From: JAWKUK01 sp041398605
Lineage (GTDB): Bacteria > Planctomycetota > UBA1135 > GCA-002686595
Direction of reading: 5' to 3'
Assembly (NCBI GenBank): GCA_041398605.1
Contig: JAWKUK010000030.1
Coordinates: 1 to 64,000 of the forward strand
Length of the DNA: 64,000 nt
Position 1 is the first letter of the stretch. Every line of letters begins with the position of its first letter. The notes under the pieces were generated by a model. That model did not search any database, was not told where the DNA came from, and worked only from the letters and a program-made list of their open reading frames with translations. Below are positions 44,349 to 51,763 of the stretch, in pieces. Both the position numbers and the translations under genes were made by a program.

Positions 44349-45443
44349 TCACCCTCCCCCACTCAGCGGCACGAAGCGTTCCCCCTGCAGGCGGAACACA
44401 CCGTCCACCGTACCGGCCCAGAGTACGCCGCGCCGGTCGAGGCTGAGGCTCGGGACTCCGCTGCGGTTCAGACCGTCGGCCTCCGAGAAGTAGCGGAAGG
44501 ACTCTCCGTCCCAGCGATATACGCCTCCGCCCTCGCTGGACGCGCCGAACCAGACGTTGCCGGAACGGTCTTCGAGGATCGTCATGAAACGGCCCCATCC
44601 TGTGTGGCGCGAGTGCACGCTGCTCCGGAGATGCGTCGTGAACGTCTTCCCGTCGAAGCGACTCACGCCACCGTCGGACGTTCCGAACCAGAGGTCGCCG
44701 CGGCAGTCCTCAAGGATCGCGCACACGCGGTCGCTCGCGAGCCCATGCTCCTTCGCCGTGTAGACCCGGGCCGATCCGTCGTCGACCCGCACCGCGCCGG
44801 CGCCGTCGGTCCCGAACCAGAAGGCGCCGTCCTTGGCCTCCATCACCGAGTAGACGAAATGCGGGGTGAACTCGAAGGCCTCAGGTGAGCTGATCACGGG
44901 CATCGGGATCGGTACGAAGCGCGTCCCCTCGCGGCGGAACACGCCCGCGAGGGTCGTGATCCAGAGCCTGCCTCTCGAGTCGATGAGCATGTCCCATACG
45001 TCGCGGTGGAACCTGCTCCCGCCGACACGCTGGGCGTCCTGGAGCCCGTCATACTCGTCGACGGTGGTGAACGTCGTACCGTCATAGCGGGATACGCCGT
45101 CGGTCGTCCCGAACCAGAGGTGGCCCTCGCTGTCTTCCAGCTTGCCCCGGACCGTATTGTCGGCGAGGCCGTGGGCCGTCGTGAAGGTGACGTAGCGCTC
45201 GCCGTCGAAGCGCACGATCCCTGCACCGACGGTCGAGAACCAGAGGTGCCCGTTGCCTGCTTCGAAGGGCGCGCCGGGATACTGGAGGAGCTCAGGCGGG
45301 ATCGCAGCGAGGGCAGCCGACCGCGCACGTGCACCCTCGTCGTCCTGCGCCCGGGGCGCGGCGGCCTCGGACCGACATGCCCCGCCGCAGCCGAGGAACG
45401 CCGAGGAGACGAGCAAAGCGATGGCCGCGTGCTTCTGGTGCAT
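44349..45443 (-). CDS. Two-component-regulator-type propeller lipoprotein
   Basis: 364 residues from the ATG at 45443 (MHQKHAAIALLVSSAFLGCG); LGC is a lipobox. The body has six to seven Reg_prop repeats of the form L-x-D-x-x-G-x-L-W-F-G-T-x-x-G-x-x-R-x-D-G. Examples are LEDSEGHLWFGTTDGVSRYD, LIDSRGRLWITTLAGVFRRE, LEDCRGDLWFGTSDGGVSRF, LEDRSGNVWFGASSEGGGVY and LDRRGVLWAGTVDGVFRL. In hybrid two-component systems this propeller senses carbohydrate, but here no kinase part follows. In the same frame, 42 codons follow the TGA at 44349 before another stop at 44220-44222. The group II intron ends ~30 bp upstream of the start. Confidence 0.88.
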   Translation of the reverse strand: MHQKHAAIALLVSSAFLGCGGACRSEAAAPRAQDDEGARARSAALAAIPPELLQYPGAPFEAGNGHLWFSTVGAGIVRFDGERYVTFTTAHGLADNTVRGKLEDSEGHLWFGTTDGVSRYDGTTFTTVDEYDGLQDAQRVGGSRFHRDVWDMLIDSRGRLWITTLAGVFRREGTRFVPIPMPVISSPEAFEFTPHFVYSVMEAKDGAFWFGTDGAGAVRVDDGSARVYTAKEHGLASDRVCAILEDCRGDLWFGTSDGGVSRFDGKTFTTHLRSSVHSRHTGWGRFMTILEDRSGNVWFGASSEGGGVYRWDGESFRYFSEADGLNRSGVPSLSLDRRGVLWAGTVDGVFRLQGERFVPLSGGG

Positions 45444-45497
45444 TGGTAGATCTATCTTGACGTTCAAAGGGTTGAACTGACGGGTAGATCCCCTTTC

Positions 45498-45530
45498 GAA
45501 CCGTGCGTGCGGTTTTCCCGCACACGGCTC
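45498..45530 (-). ncRNA. Group II intron domain V catalytic hairpin
   Basis: Read on the minus strand, the hairpin opens GAGCCGTGTGCGGG, has a GAAA-type loop (AAAA here) and closes CCGCACGCACGGTTC. The AGC-like catalytic triad region and two-base bulge position match the domain V consensus. It lies between the reverse transcriptase stop (45556) and the intron 3' end. Confidence 0.9.
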
Positions 45531-45555
45531 ACGGGTGATCTCTTGGGCGGCTGCA

Positions 45556-46914
45556 TTACGCAACCTCCGGATACTTGACGGTCCCGCGCAGGCGGAAGAG
45601 CCCGAGGTCCCAGAAGAACTCTCGCGTCCACTGGCCGGCCTCGCCGGCCTTCAAGTGGCGCCCCTTGCGACGGACGAGGAACCGCCTCAGCCGTGACCAG
45701 ACGTAGCCGTCGAGCTGGTTGAATTTCTTCGCCGCATTGCCGGTGCGGAAGTATCCGCACCACCCGCGAAGGAAGAGGTTCAAGTCTCGGATCAACACGC
45801 GTACGTCTTTCACGCCGTTGCGGTGAGGCCCGACGCGCTCGCGGATGCGAGTGCGGGCACTCTTCATCGCTTTCGCTGATGGCCAACGCTGGAGGTAGTA
45901 CCGCCTGCGGCCGTACGTCTCCCAGATGCGGCCGCTCATCCGCTTGTGCAGATGGCAGCCCAGGAAGTCGAAACCTTCCTTGCCGGCCGTCAGTTCAACG
46001 CGCCTCGTCTTCTCGGGGTGTAGTTCGAGGTGCAGGTCGCCAAGAATGCCGCGCACGGCCTCCTCAGCGGCTGCGCACGACTTCTCCGTGTCGCACATGA
46101 CTACGAAGTCGTCCGCGTAGCGGACGAGCGTGCCCAGATGGGCGAACTCGTCCTGCCATCGACGGTCGAGAACGTGCAAGTAGACGTTCGCGAGAAGCGG
46201 TGAGATCACGCCGCCCTGGGGTGTCCCCATGACGGTCGCGCGGTACTCGCCTTCCTCAAGAACGCCCGCCTCGAGCCACAATCGCACGAGCTTCAACACC
46301 CGCCGGTCACTGAGCCGCTTGCTCAGCTCCTCCATCAGTCGATCGTGGTCGATCGCGTCGAAGTAGCCGCGGATATCCGCATCCAGGACGAAGTTGCCGG
46401 CCTGGTCGCGGTATGCCCGCTTGCGTAGCGTCTCCAGGGCCTGGGTCGCGTTGCGCTTCGGCCGGAAGCCGAAGGAGCACGGCAGGAAGTCCGCCTCGAA
46501 GATTGGTTCGAGCACGATCTTCGCCGCCGCTTGCACGACCCGGTCCCGAACCGTCGGGATCCCCAGCGGCCTTTGGCCGCCTCCGCTTTTGTCGATGTAC
46601 TGCCGCTTGACCGCCTGCGGTCTGTACTTCTTCGCGCGCAGTTCGGCTTGGATCTCCGCTAGGAAGCGGCCCTCGCCGTACTGCTCGACGTCGGACAAGG
46701 TCTGGCTGTCGACCCCGCCCGCGCCTCGGTTCCGTCTGACCCGTTCCCACGCCGTCCACAGGATGTCATCCCTGTGGATACGGTCGTACAGGGCGTGGAA
46801 ACGTCGTTCCGGCGACCGCTTGGCCGCCGCCCACAGTCGTCGTTGAAGGTGGCGCACTTTGGCGTCCGACGAGGGTCGGACGGGGTAGGTGGACCGGTCC
46901 TGTTGCCCGGCCAT
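45556..46914 (-). CDS. ltrA: Group II intron-encoded reverse transcriptase/maturase
   Basis: 452 residues from the ATG at 46914 (MAGQQDRSTYPVRPSSDAKV). The frame stays open to 47469, but those codons belong to intron domains I-III. Reverse transcriptase blocks: RRFHALYDRIHRDDILWTAW, GAGGVDSQTLSDVEQYGEG, RPLGIPTVRDRVVQAAAKI, CSFGFRPKRNATQALETLRK, FVLDADIRGYFDAIDHDRLM, GTPQGGVISPLLANVYLHVL and the catalytic LVRYADDFVVMCDTEKS. The maturase X domain follows: LNLFLRGWCGYFRTGNAAKK, FVRRKGR-type basic helix and ending GLFRLRGTVKYPEVA. No HNH endonuclease is present, as in endonuclease-less classes. It is homologous to the truncated copy at 12176-12649 but is a distinct sequence. Confidence 0.93.
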   Translation of the reverse strand: MAGQQDRSTYPVRPSSDAKVRHLQRRLWAAAKRSPERRFHALYDRIHRDDILWTAWERVRRNRGAGGVDSQTLSDVEQYGEGRFLAEIQAELRAKKYRPQAVKRQYIDKSGGGQRPLGIPTVRDRVVQAAAKIVLEPIFEADFLPCSFGFRPKRNATQALETLRKRAYRDQAGNFVLDADIRGYFDAIDHDRLMEELSKRLSDRRVLKLVRLWLEAGVLEEGEYRATVMGTPQGGVISPLLANVYLHVLDRRWQDEFAHLGTLVRYADDFVVMCDTEKSCAAAEEAVRGILGDLHLELHPEKTRRVELTAGKEGFDFLGCHLHKRMSGRIWETYGRRRYYLQRWPSAKAMKSARTRIRERVGPHRNGVKDVRVLIRDLNLFLRGWCGYFRTGNAAKKFNQLDGYVWSRLRRFLVRRKGRHLKAGEAGQWTREFFWDLGLFRLRGTVKYPEVA

Positions 46915-47497
46915 GCCCTCGCACGTGCCTTCTCCGTTGACGTGATCACCGTAAGGGCCCTTCCCTCCTCCGGCGTTTTGATGCACCGGTATCGGCGGTA
47001 CTACGACCCCCTCGGACTTCCGCTGCGCGACGGCCGATTTCGCCTTCGGCTTATACGACTCGCCCTGCTCTGACCCGAGCTGCGCAGACGGACCTCTCCT
47101 GTTCCGTTCCGAACCTTGTCCACGTGCCACCGTCTCTACCCCGGGGAGTTCTGCCGCACGCTCCGGTTCCAGCGCAGCAGATGTGGCCTTCGACGTGACA
47201 TGAGCGTCTCGGCACTCCCGTTGTTTCTCTGTCGAGGCTGCAACGTTCACTTCAAGTTGCGGCCCGCGGACTTGCTCCCTCCGAAGAGGCTCTTGACGCC
47301 CCGCTCGGGCCGGAGGGATCTCTCCCTCCGCCTGGGGCCTGCTACCCGGCGCTCCGGTGCTTACCGGGGCGGGACTCTCACCCGCTGGTTCAGAACAGCG
47401 TGACCCCGCGCCCTCTCCCCCGAAAGGGAGCAGCAGCTGACCGGGGTCGTCAGGACGCACCATGGCCATAGGCTACGGACCCGCCGCCCTGCTGGTG

Positions 47498-47890
47498 TCA
47501 CGGCCGTGTATCAGGCTTGGCTCTCGGTCGCGGAGCGTCAGGGCCCCTAGGATCCGGAACGAGTGAGCCCATCGTGCGCTCGAGCTCGGCGACGTCCGTC
47601 GTCGAGCGCGCGCCCACCGTGTCGCGCACAACGCTCGCTGCGTCGTACTCGAAGCGCCTGCCAGCCGCTTCGTCCGCTTCGGTGTAGGGGCGCCCGTCCG
47701 GTCGAACTCGCGCACCAGGTTGGAGGACCTCGATGCGCACTTCGACGACCTCTTCAGGGACAGCCGTCGTCGTTCCGCGTCCGACGTCCTTCGGCCGGTC
47801 AGCCGCGAGCACACCCTCGAGAGTCTTGAACCGCCGCATGCAGAGGAAGAACACGAGCAACAAGAGGGTGACGTCGATCATCGGCGTCAT
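47498..47890 (-). CDS. ExbD/TolR-like biopolymer transport protein
   Basis: The protein begins TPMIDVTLLLLVFFLCMRR from the ATG at 47890. This is the ExbD/TolR signature: Asp in the single membrane helix that couples to the proton motive force. The rest (~100 residues) is periplasmic: VEVRIEVLQPGARVRPDGRP and EADEAAGRRFEYDAASVV. The reading frame stays open upstream with residues resembling the normal cytoplasmic lead (RSPAIARLE just before TPM), so a GTG or TTG start further upstream is likely. No ExbB or TonB gene is adjacent, which is unusual. The group II intron begins 38 bp after the stop. Confidence 0.78.
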   Translation of the reverse strand: MTPMIDVTLLLLVFFLCMRRFKTLEGVLAADRPKDVGRGTTTAVPEEVVEVRIEVLQPGARVRPDGRPYTEADEAAGRRFEYDAASVVRDTVGARSTTDVAELERTMGSLVPDPRGPDAPRPRAKPDTRP

Positions 47891-48387
47891 CTCCAGGCGC
47901 GCGATCGCGGGGGAGCGACCGGCGCGCCAGGATCGCAGGGCGAGGAAAGGGGCCGTTGGACTGCGCCGGGGCGCTCGCGGTCCTCGCGATTGGCGAGGGC
48001 CGGCGAGCGCTCCGCGCGGACCCAGCTTCCCAGTGGTCCGCCGCGCGGGACACTCCGGCGATCGTGCCCCACCGTGGGGAGCAAACGATCTCCTCGGCGC
48101 CGGCGGTCAAGGTTGGACCGTCACCGCGAACGCCTGGGTGCTGTTGAAGCTCGTCCCTGGGCACGGGCTCGCCGTGTCCTGCGGTAAACGAAGGGACCTC
48201 GACCGAGACTGGCGGCAAGCCGTCGTCGCAGCGCCGCCCGAGCCTAGGCGCCTGCGGCCTCTCGCGAAGCGGCCCCTGGGTCACCGAGACCCTGGACGCC
48301 GATCGACTGGCTCGCGCGGCGTCCTCACTCGGATCACCTCGGGTGCGCAGCGGGGAACCGGCCTAGACTGCCGTGCGTCGGATATCC
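47891..48387. other. Upstream region of ExbD-like gene
   Basis: Apart from a possible N-terminal extension of the ExbD-like frame, no gene is supported. It contains the divergent control region for the ExbD-like gene (minus) and the secreted protein at 48388 (plus). No hairpin or operator repeat stood out. Confidence 0.4.
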
Positions 48388-49497
48388 ATGGTACAGATGA
48401 TCGGTCGAACTCTCTGGATCGCCGCGCTGCTCGTCGGCTTCTGCCACGCGCAGACCGAGGCCCGCTGGGACGCTGCGTCGGGCCTTCGGCCCGACGAATC
48501 TGCGCCGGCCTATGACGTCTTGTTGGGCGGAACCTTGCCACCGGGCTGCACAGCGCCGACCGCAACGCTGACCGGGAGCGAATTCGTGCTCGATTCATCG
48601 GGCTGCAACGAGGCGACGGCGTTCATCGCTCAAATCCTGCCGGAGCCCGTCGACGGTCCGCGCCCGGCGACGTATTGGATCGAGCTCGACCTGCGTGTGC
48701 CCGGATCAGTGACGGGGGCCGGCGCGTTGTGCGAGATCGACCTCTACTTCGAAGGCTTCCCGTGTCGTTGGAGGTTCAGCGTGTCCGCCCTCGGCATCAG
48801 TGGGGCCTTCGGCGGCGCGCACCCGTTCTTCCTCGGGCAAGCGTCCACCGACATGGCGTCGACGTTCCGTCGCGTACGTATCGAGATCGACCGCGCGACG
48901 CGCGACGGTCGCGTCTTCGTCGACGGCCAGCTCCGTTTCTCGTGGACCGCGGCGATGCCTTTCGGGACCTGCACCAGCTCCTTTGCACAGTCGCTCCTCT
49001 CCATCGGCGACAGCTCCGAGCAGTTCGGCGGGACCATCGAGCTCCGCTCGATCGCGCACAACTTCGTGCCCTACGCCCTTCGCTACTGCGCACCGCCGAC
49101 GTCGAATTCGACCGGCGGATTCGCGGTCATGTCCTGGACCGGCTTGCGAACGATCGCAAACGACGACTTCCAGCTCGCGACGATCGGCGTGCCCGCAAAA
49201 TCCTTCGGCTACTACCTGTGTAGCCTCGCCGCCGCGCCGCCCCTCGCGCCGATGGGCAGCCAAGGCGCGCTCTGCCTCGGAGGCTCGATCGGCCGCTTCA
49301 ATCGCCCTGGCGAGATCCTGCAGGCGAACGCCGCGGGCACTGTCAACCTTGATGTGCCCCTGACCGCGCTGCCCCAGCCCGGCGGCAGCGTCGCCGCTCA
49401 GCCGGGCGACACGTGGCACTTCCAGCTCTGGTACCGCGATGCGAACCCCGGGCCGACGTCGAGCCTGAGCGAGGGGTTGAGGGTGGTGTTCGAGTAG
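48388..49497 (+). CDS. Secreted LamG-like protein with shared C-terminal LCLGG module
   Basis: 369 residues. The ATG at 48388 or 48397 begins the signal (MIGRTLWIAALLVGFCHAQ). Residues ~20-230 form a jelly-roll-like region of the LamG/concanavalin kind: TYWIELDLRVPGSVTGAGAL, TFRRVRIEIDRATRDGRVFV, DGQLRFSW, FGGTIELRSIAHNF. Such domains bind sugars. Residues ~235-369 hold the shared module: LRYCAPPTSNSTGGFAVMSW, FGYYLCSLAAAPPLAP, GSQGALCLGGSIGRFNRPGE, GDTWHFQLWYRDAN and ending SLSEGLRVVFE. The gene at 63080 is a full-length relative with the same domain order. No secretion partner or enzyme is adjacent. Confidence 0.82.
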   Translation: MVQMIGRTLWIAALLVGFCHAQTEARWDAASGLRPDESAPAYDVLLGGTLPPGCTAPTATLTGSEFVLDSSGCNEATAFIAQILPEPVDGPRPATYWIELDLRVPGSVTGAGALCEIDLYFEGFPCRWRFSVSALGISGAFGGAHPFFLGQASTDMASTFRRVRIEIDRATRDGRVFVDGQLRFSWTAAMPFGTCTSSFAQSLLSIGDSSEQFGGTIELRSIAHNFVPYALRYCAPPTSNSTGGFAVMSWTGLRTIANDDFQLATIGVPAKSFGYYLCSLAAAPPLAPMGSQGALCLGGSIGRFNRPGEILQANAAGTVNLDVPLTALPQPGGSVAAQPGDTWHFQLWYRDANPGPTSSLSEGLRVVFE

Positions 49498-49791
49498 CGG
49501 TCATTCGAGCGTCGCCGCGATCGCCCCCGAGGGCCGACCGCGGTCGTTCAGCCAAGCGCAGCAGTCGCTCGTGATGCACGTCCTGGACGAGGCGTCACGA
49601 CAGCACCTGGAGCTCGAGGCCATGCTCGTCAAGGACCTCGACAACGTGCGAGGTGACGTCCGAGGTGACGTGCGCGCGTGGTGCGCGACCTGCACGCATT
49701 CCAGCCCTGGGAGCCTGCGCCACAGAACCGGAGGGCCGCGAAGATCGCCGCATGGCGCTCGCTGGGGGCCCATGGATGCGTCGGTATCGGC

Positions 49792-49906
49792 ATGCTCGCT
49801 GACTACGACCCCATCCAGCTGCTCCTGCTGCCCCCGGCACTGCGAGATTGGTTGCCGGAGGATCACCTCGTTCACTTCATTTCGGACGCGGTTGACCACG
49901 AGCAAC
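49792..49906 (+). pseudogene. N-terminal remnant of an IS1182/IS5-like transposase
   Basis: MLADYDPIQLLLLPPALRDW followed by LPEDHLVHFISDAVDHEQL matches the start of DUF772-type (IS1182/IS5-like) transposases, which read D-P-x-Q-x-x-L-L-P-P-S-L-R-D-W-L-P-E-D-H-L. After DHEQL the frame has no further similarity. The adjacent minus-strand sequence becomes IS21-like. Only about 38 codons survive. Confidence 0.7.
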
Positions 49907-50046
49907 TGGGCGGCGCGCAGCACCGCGAAGTAGCGCCTGACCGTCACGCGGCTCATCGACATGAGCTCGGCGACGCGGCGAAGGCTGTTGCCGAGCCGGT
50001 GGAGGCGGACGGCTTCCTGAAGTCGGTGCAATCGGTCCTGGGGGCG
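49900..50046 (-). pseudogene. N-terminal remnant of an IS21 IstA-like transposase
   Basis: The minus-strand frame reads DRLHRLQEAVRLHRLGNSLR, RVAELMSMSRVTVRRYFAVL and RAAQLL. This is the helix-turn-helix start of IstA (R-x-I-A-x-x-L-x-x-S-R-x-T-V-R-x-Y-L). It abuts the opposite-strand IS1182-like fragment. The surrounding 49500-50620 holds only further scrambled coding-like pieces without identity. Confidence 0.5.
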
Positions 50047-50620
50047 CTCTTCCGTGCTAAGTCGAAGCGCAATGGCTTCGACCGGAGCGGCGGCGTCGCG
50101 GCCAGGACCGGGTGCTTCAGGATGAGGCTGGGGTGCATTGCGCTGGGCGCTGACACGAGCAATGCAGCGAGGTCGTTCATGATCGCGCTCGGCAGCATTC
50201 AGGCGCGGGTTTGCCACACGAACCACTGTCCTGCGGGGGTCGCGACGCTGAACCCCTCGCGCAACCGCGGCGTCCACGTCCCGACCAAGTCCGAGCGTGT
50301 CCGCCGGTTCCAACAGAAGTTCCTCGACACGCTGGCAGAGCTGGTCGGAGTTTGACGCCTCGAACACGCGCACGAGCTCACGCCCGACCGGTTCCACCGG
50401 CGGACGAGCGTCGACGAAGTGAGCACCTTCGCCGACCTCGACCCACCGGTGCCGAGAGGCGCGCTGCTGACGGGCGGTGGGCCGAATGCACTGCAGCGCC
50501 CCAGGGAGCTGGCGGATCCGGAATCGTTCGTCGCGCGGGGGCGCGTGGAGCGGCGAGAATCAACCGGAGAGCGCGAAATCGAATCGAATCCCACATACCT
50601 CCCTCACCTAAGGATGAGAC

Positions 50621-50775
50621 ATGAAGCTCGTCGCGCCGTCGTATCGGTTGGACCGGATCTTCGGGCCGGTCTTCATGACGGTCCTCGTCGTCGGGGTGGT
50701 GCTGCGGATGATGACCATGTGGGTCCTACCGATGTTCACTTGGGAAGACTTCGCCGAGTGGTTCCTCTCGAGCCT
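50621..50775 (+). pseudogene. N-terminal fragment of a small membrane protein
   Basis: After AGGATGAG at 50612-50619, an ATG at 50621 begins MKLVAPSYRLDRIFGPVFMT, VLVVGVVLRMMTMWVLPMF, TWEDFAEWFLSSL. One or two hydrophobic segments and a ribosome site give it gene-like character. At about 50770 the sequence switches to the AbiEii-like remnant on the other strand, so the C-terminus is lost. No family is recognised. Confidence 0.45.
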
Positions 50776-51183
50776 GCCTGCGAGGCGACACTCGGCGCGG
50801 AACCGCAGCCCTTCGTACTTCATCCCGTCGTTTCGGATCTCCGGGTGCTCGTGGTCCGGATGGACCTCGAACGCCATGAAGTCACCAAGGTCGAGACGAA
50901 CCGCCCGACGCGGCTCGGTCAGCACCCCCTCGGGCGAACCGACGAGCCGCAGGTCGACATCGCGGGTGGTGCGCGATCACTCGAGCCGCAGCTCCAGGGC
51001 GAGCCTTCCCTTCAGGACAACCGCGTCACCCAACACCGCTGCGAAGCGCGCCAGAGAGCGATTGAAGACGACGAGCTGGCGCCTGCGAGCAAACTCCGGG
51101 CCCGTCGGGGCCGTCGATCGTAGGCGCTGCTCGAGCGCTTCCTCGAACGACGCCGGGGTCTTGTAGCGGTGTGTCCCGGTCAT
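50770..51183 (-). pseudogene. AbiEii-type nucleotidyltransferase toxin, broken
   Basis: The ATG at 51183 starts MTGTHRYKTPASFEEALEQRL, then RRQLVVFNRSLARFAAVLGD and VVLKGRLALELRLE. A TGA at 50977-50979 interrupts the frame, which then continues SRTTRDVDLRLVGSPEGVLT, FMAFEVHPDHEHPEIRNDGM and KYEGLRFRAECRLAG before breaking off at ~50770. AbiEii toxins have K-G-G/R-x-A-L-x-L-R, then T-x-D-x-D-L and YEG-x-R; all are visible in reduced form. The start overlaps the upstream AbiEi-like stop as ATGA, the usual type IV toxin-antitoxin operon arrangement. It is inactive through the stop and truncation. Confidence 0.78.
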
Positions 51184-51584
51184 CGTTCCAGACCTCCGAA
51201 CGGCAGCCGCGCAGCCTCGACCTCCGCGAGGTCCGAGCGCTCGACGAGCCCACGCCCGAGTGCTTGCTGTGCGGCGAGCTTCAGGCGTTCGGGCGACAGC
51301 CCGCCCCGCGCACAATCGGCGAGGGTGCGGGCCACCCCGGTCACCGGCACGGGCCCGACCCAGGACCGCTCGCGCGGAGCCACGTCCGCATGATGCAGCA
51401 CGACCCCCGCGGGAGCCCTCAGCCGACGAAGCCGCCAGGCCCCAGCCAGCGTCATGTGGGCCTCCCTGGGCAGCACATCGGCCTTGGTCCCTACCATGCA
51501 CGAAACGTCACCCAGGGTTACGTTTCGTGCAAGCCTCGGGGCATCATCGGGCCCCAGGTCGCACCAGCCGCCCCTCGCCCGCAT
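51180..51584 (-). pseudogene. AbiEi-type antitoxin, N-terminus missing
   Basis: The C-terminal part is typical: LAGAWRLRRLRAPAGVVLHH, ADVAPRERSWVGPVPVTGVA, RTLADCARGGLSPERLKLAA and QQALGRGLVERSDL. AbiEi proteins normally carry an N-terminal winged-helix DNA-binding domain that represses the operon. Here the ~40 residues before GAWRLR show no such domain, so it is lost or frameshifted. Translation is coupled to the toxin remnant by ATGA at 51180-51183. Confidence 0.72.
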
Positions 51585-51763
51585 CAGGCGAAGCGCTCGC
51601 TCACGTTCCAGGATCGCAGACGTCGAACTGCCTGCGGCAACAGCGGGCCGCTGTCCGTATCGACGCTTCCGCCCCGCGCGCGTTCGCGGTCGACGGCAGC
51701 TCCGGGCTCGCTCCGCTCGCGCATCCGTGCCGTCGACCGCTGGCGGGCTCTCTCTCTACTGGC

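Larger units (their letters stand above)
45471..47460 (-). mobile_element. Full-length group II intron with encoded reverse transcriptase
   Basis: The minus strand at 47460 starts GTGCG followed by a GC-rich stem and domain I sequence (GGTGAGAGTCC and GTAGCAGGCC are visible). Then come an intact maturase gene and a textbook domain V at 45498-45530, followed by a short domain VI. The 3' end is placed near 45471 at an AY-type dinucleotide; this end is approximate. Length is ~1990 bp. It sits between the ExbD-like gene (stop 47498) and the propeller lipoprotein gene, in the same orientation, and interrupts neither. All parts needed for splicing and retrohoming appear present. Confidence 0.85.

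Noticed and set aside
43903..44493. Plus-strand open frame as a gene
   Set aside because: No ribosome site or family character, and it runs antisense into the propeller gene's 3' end.
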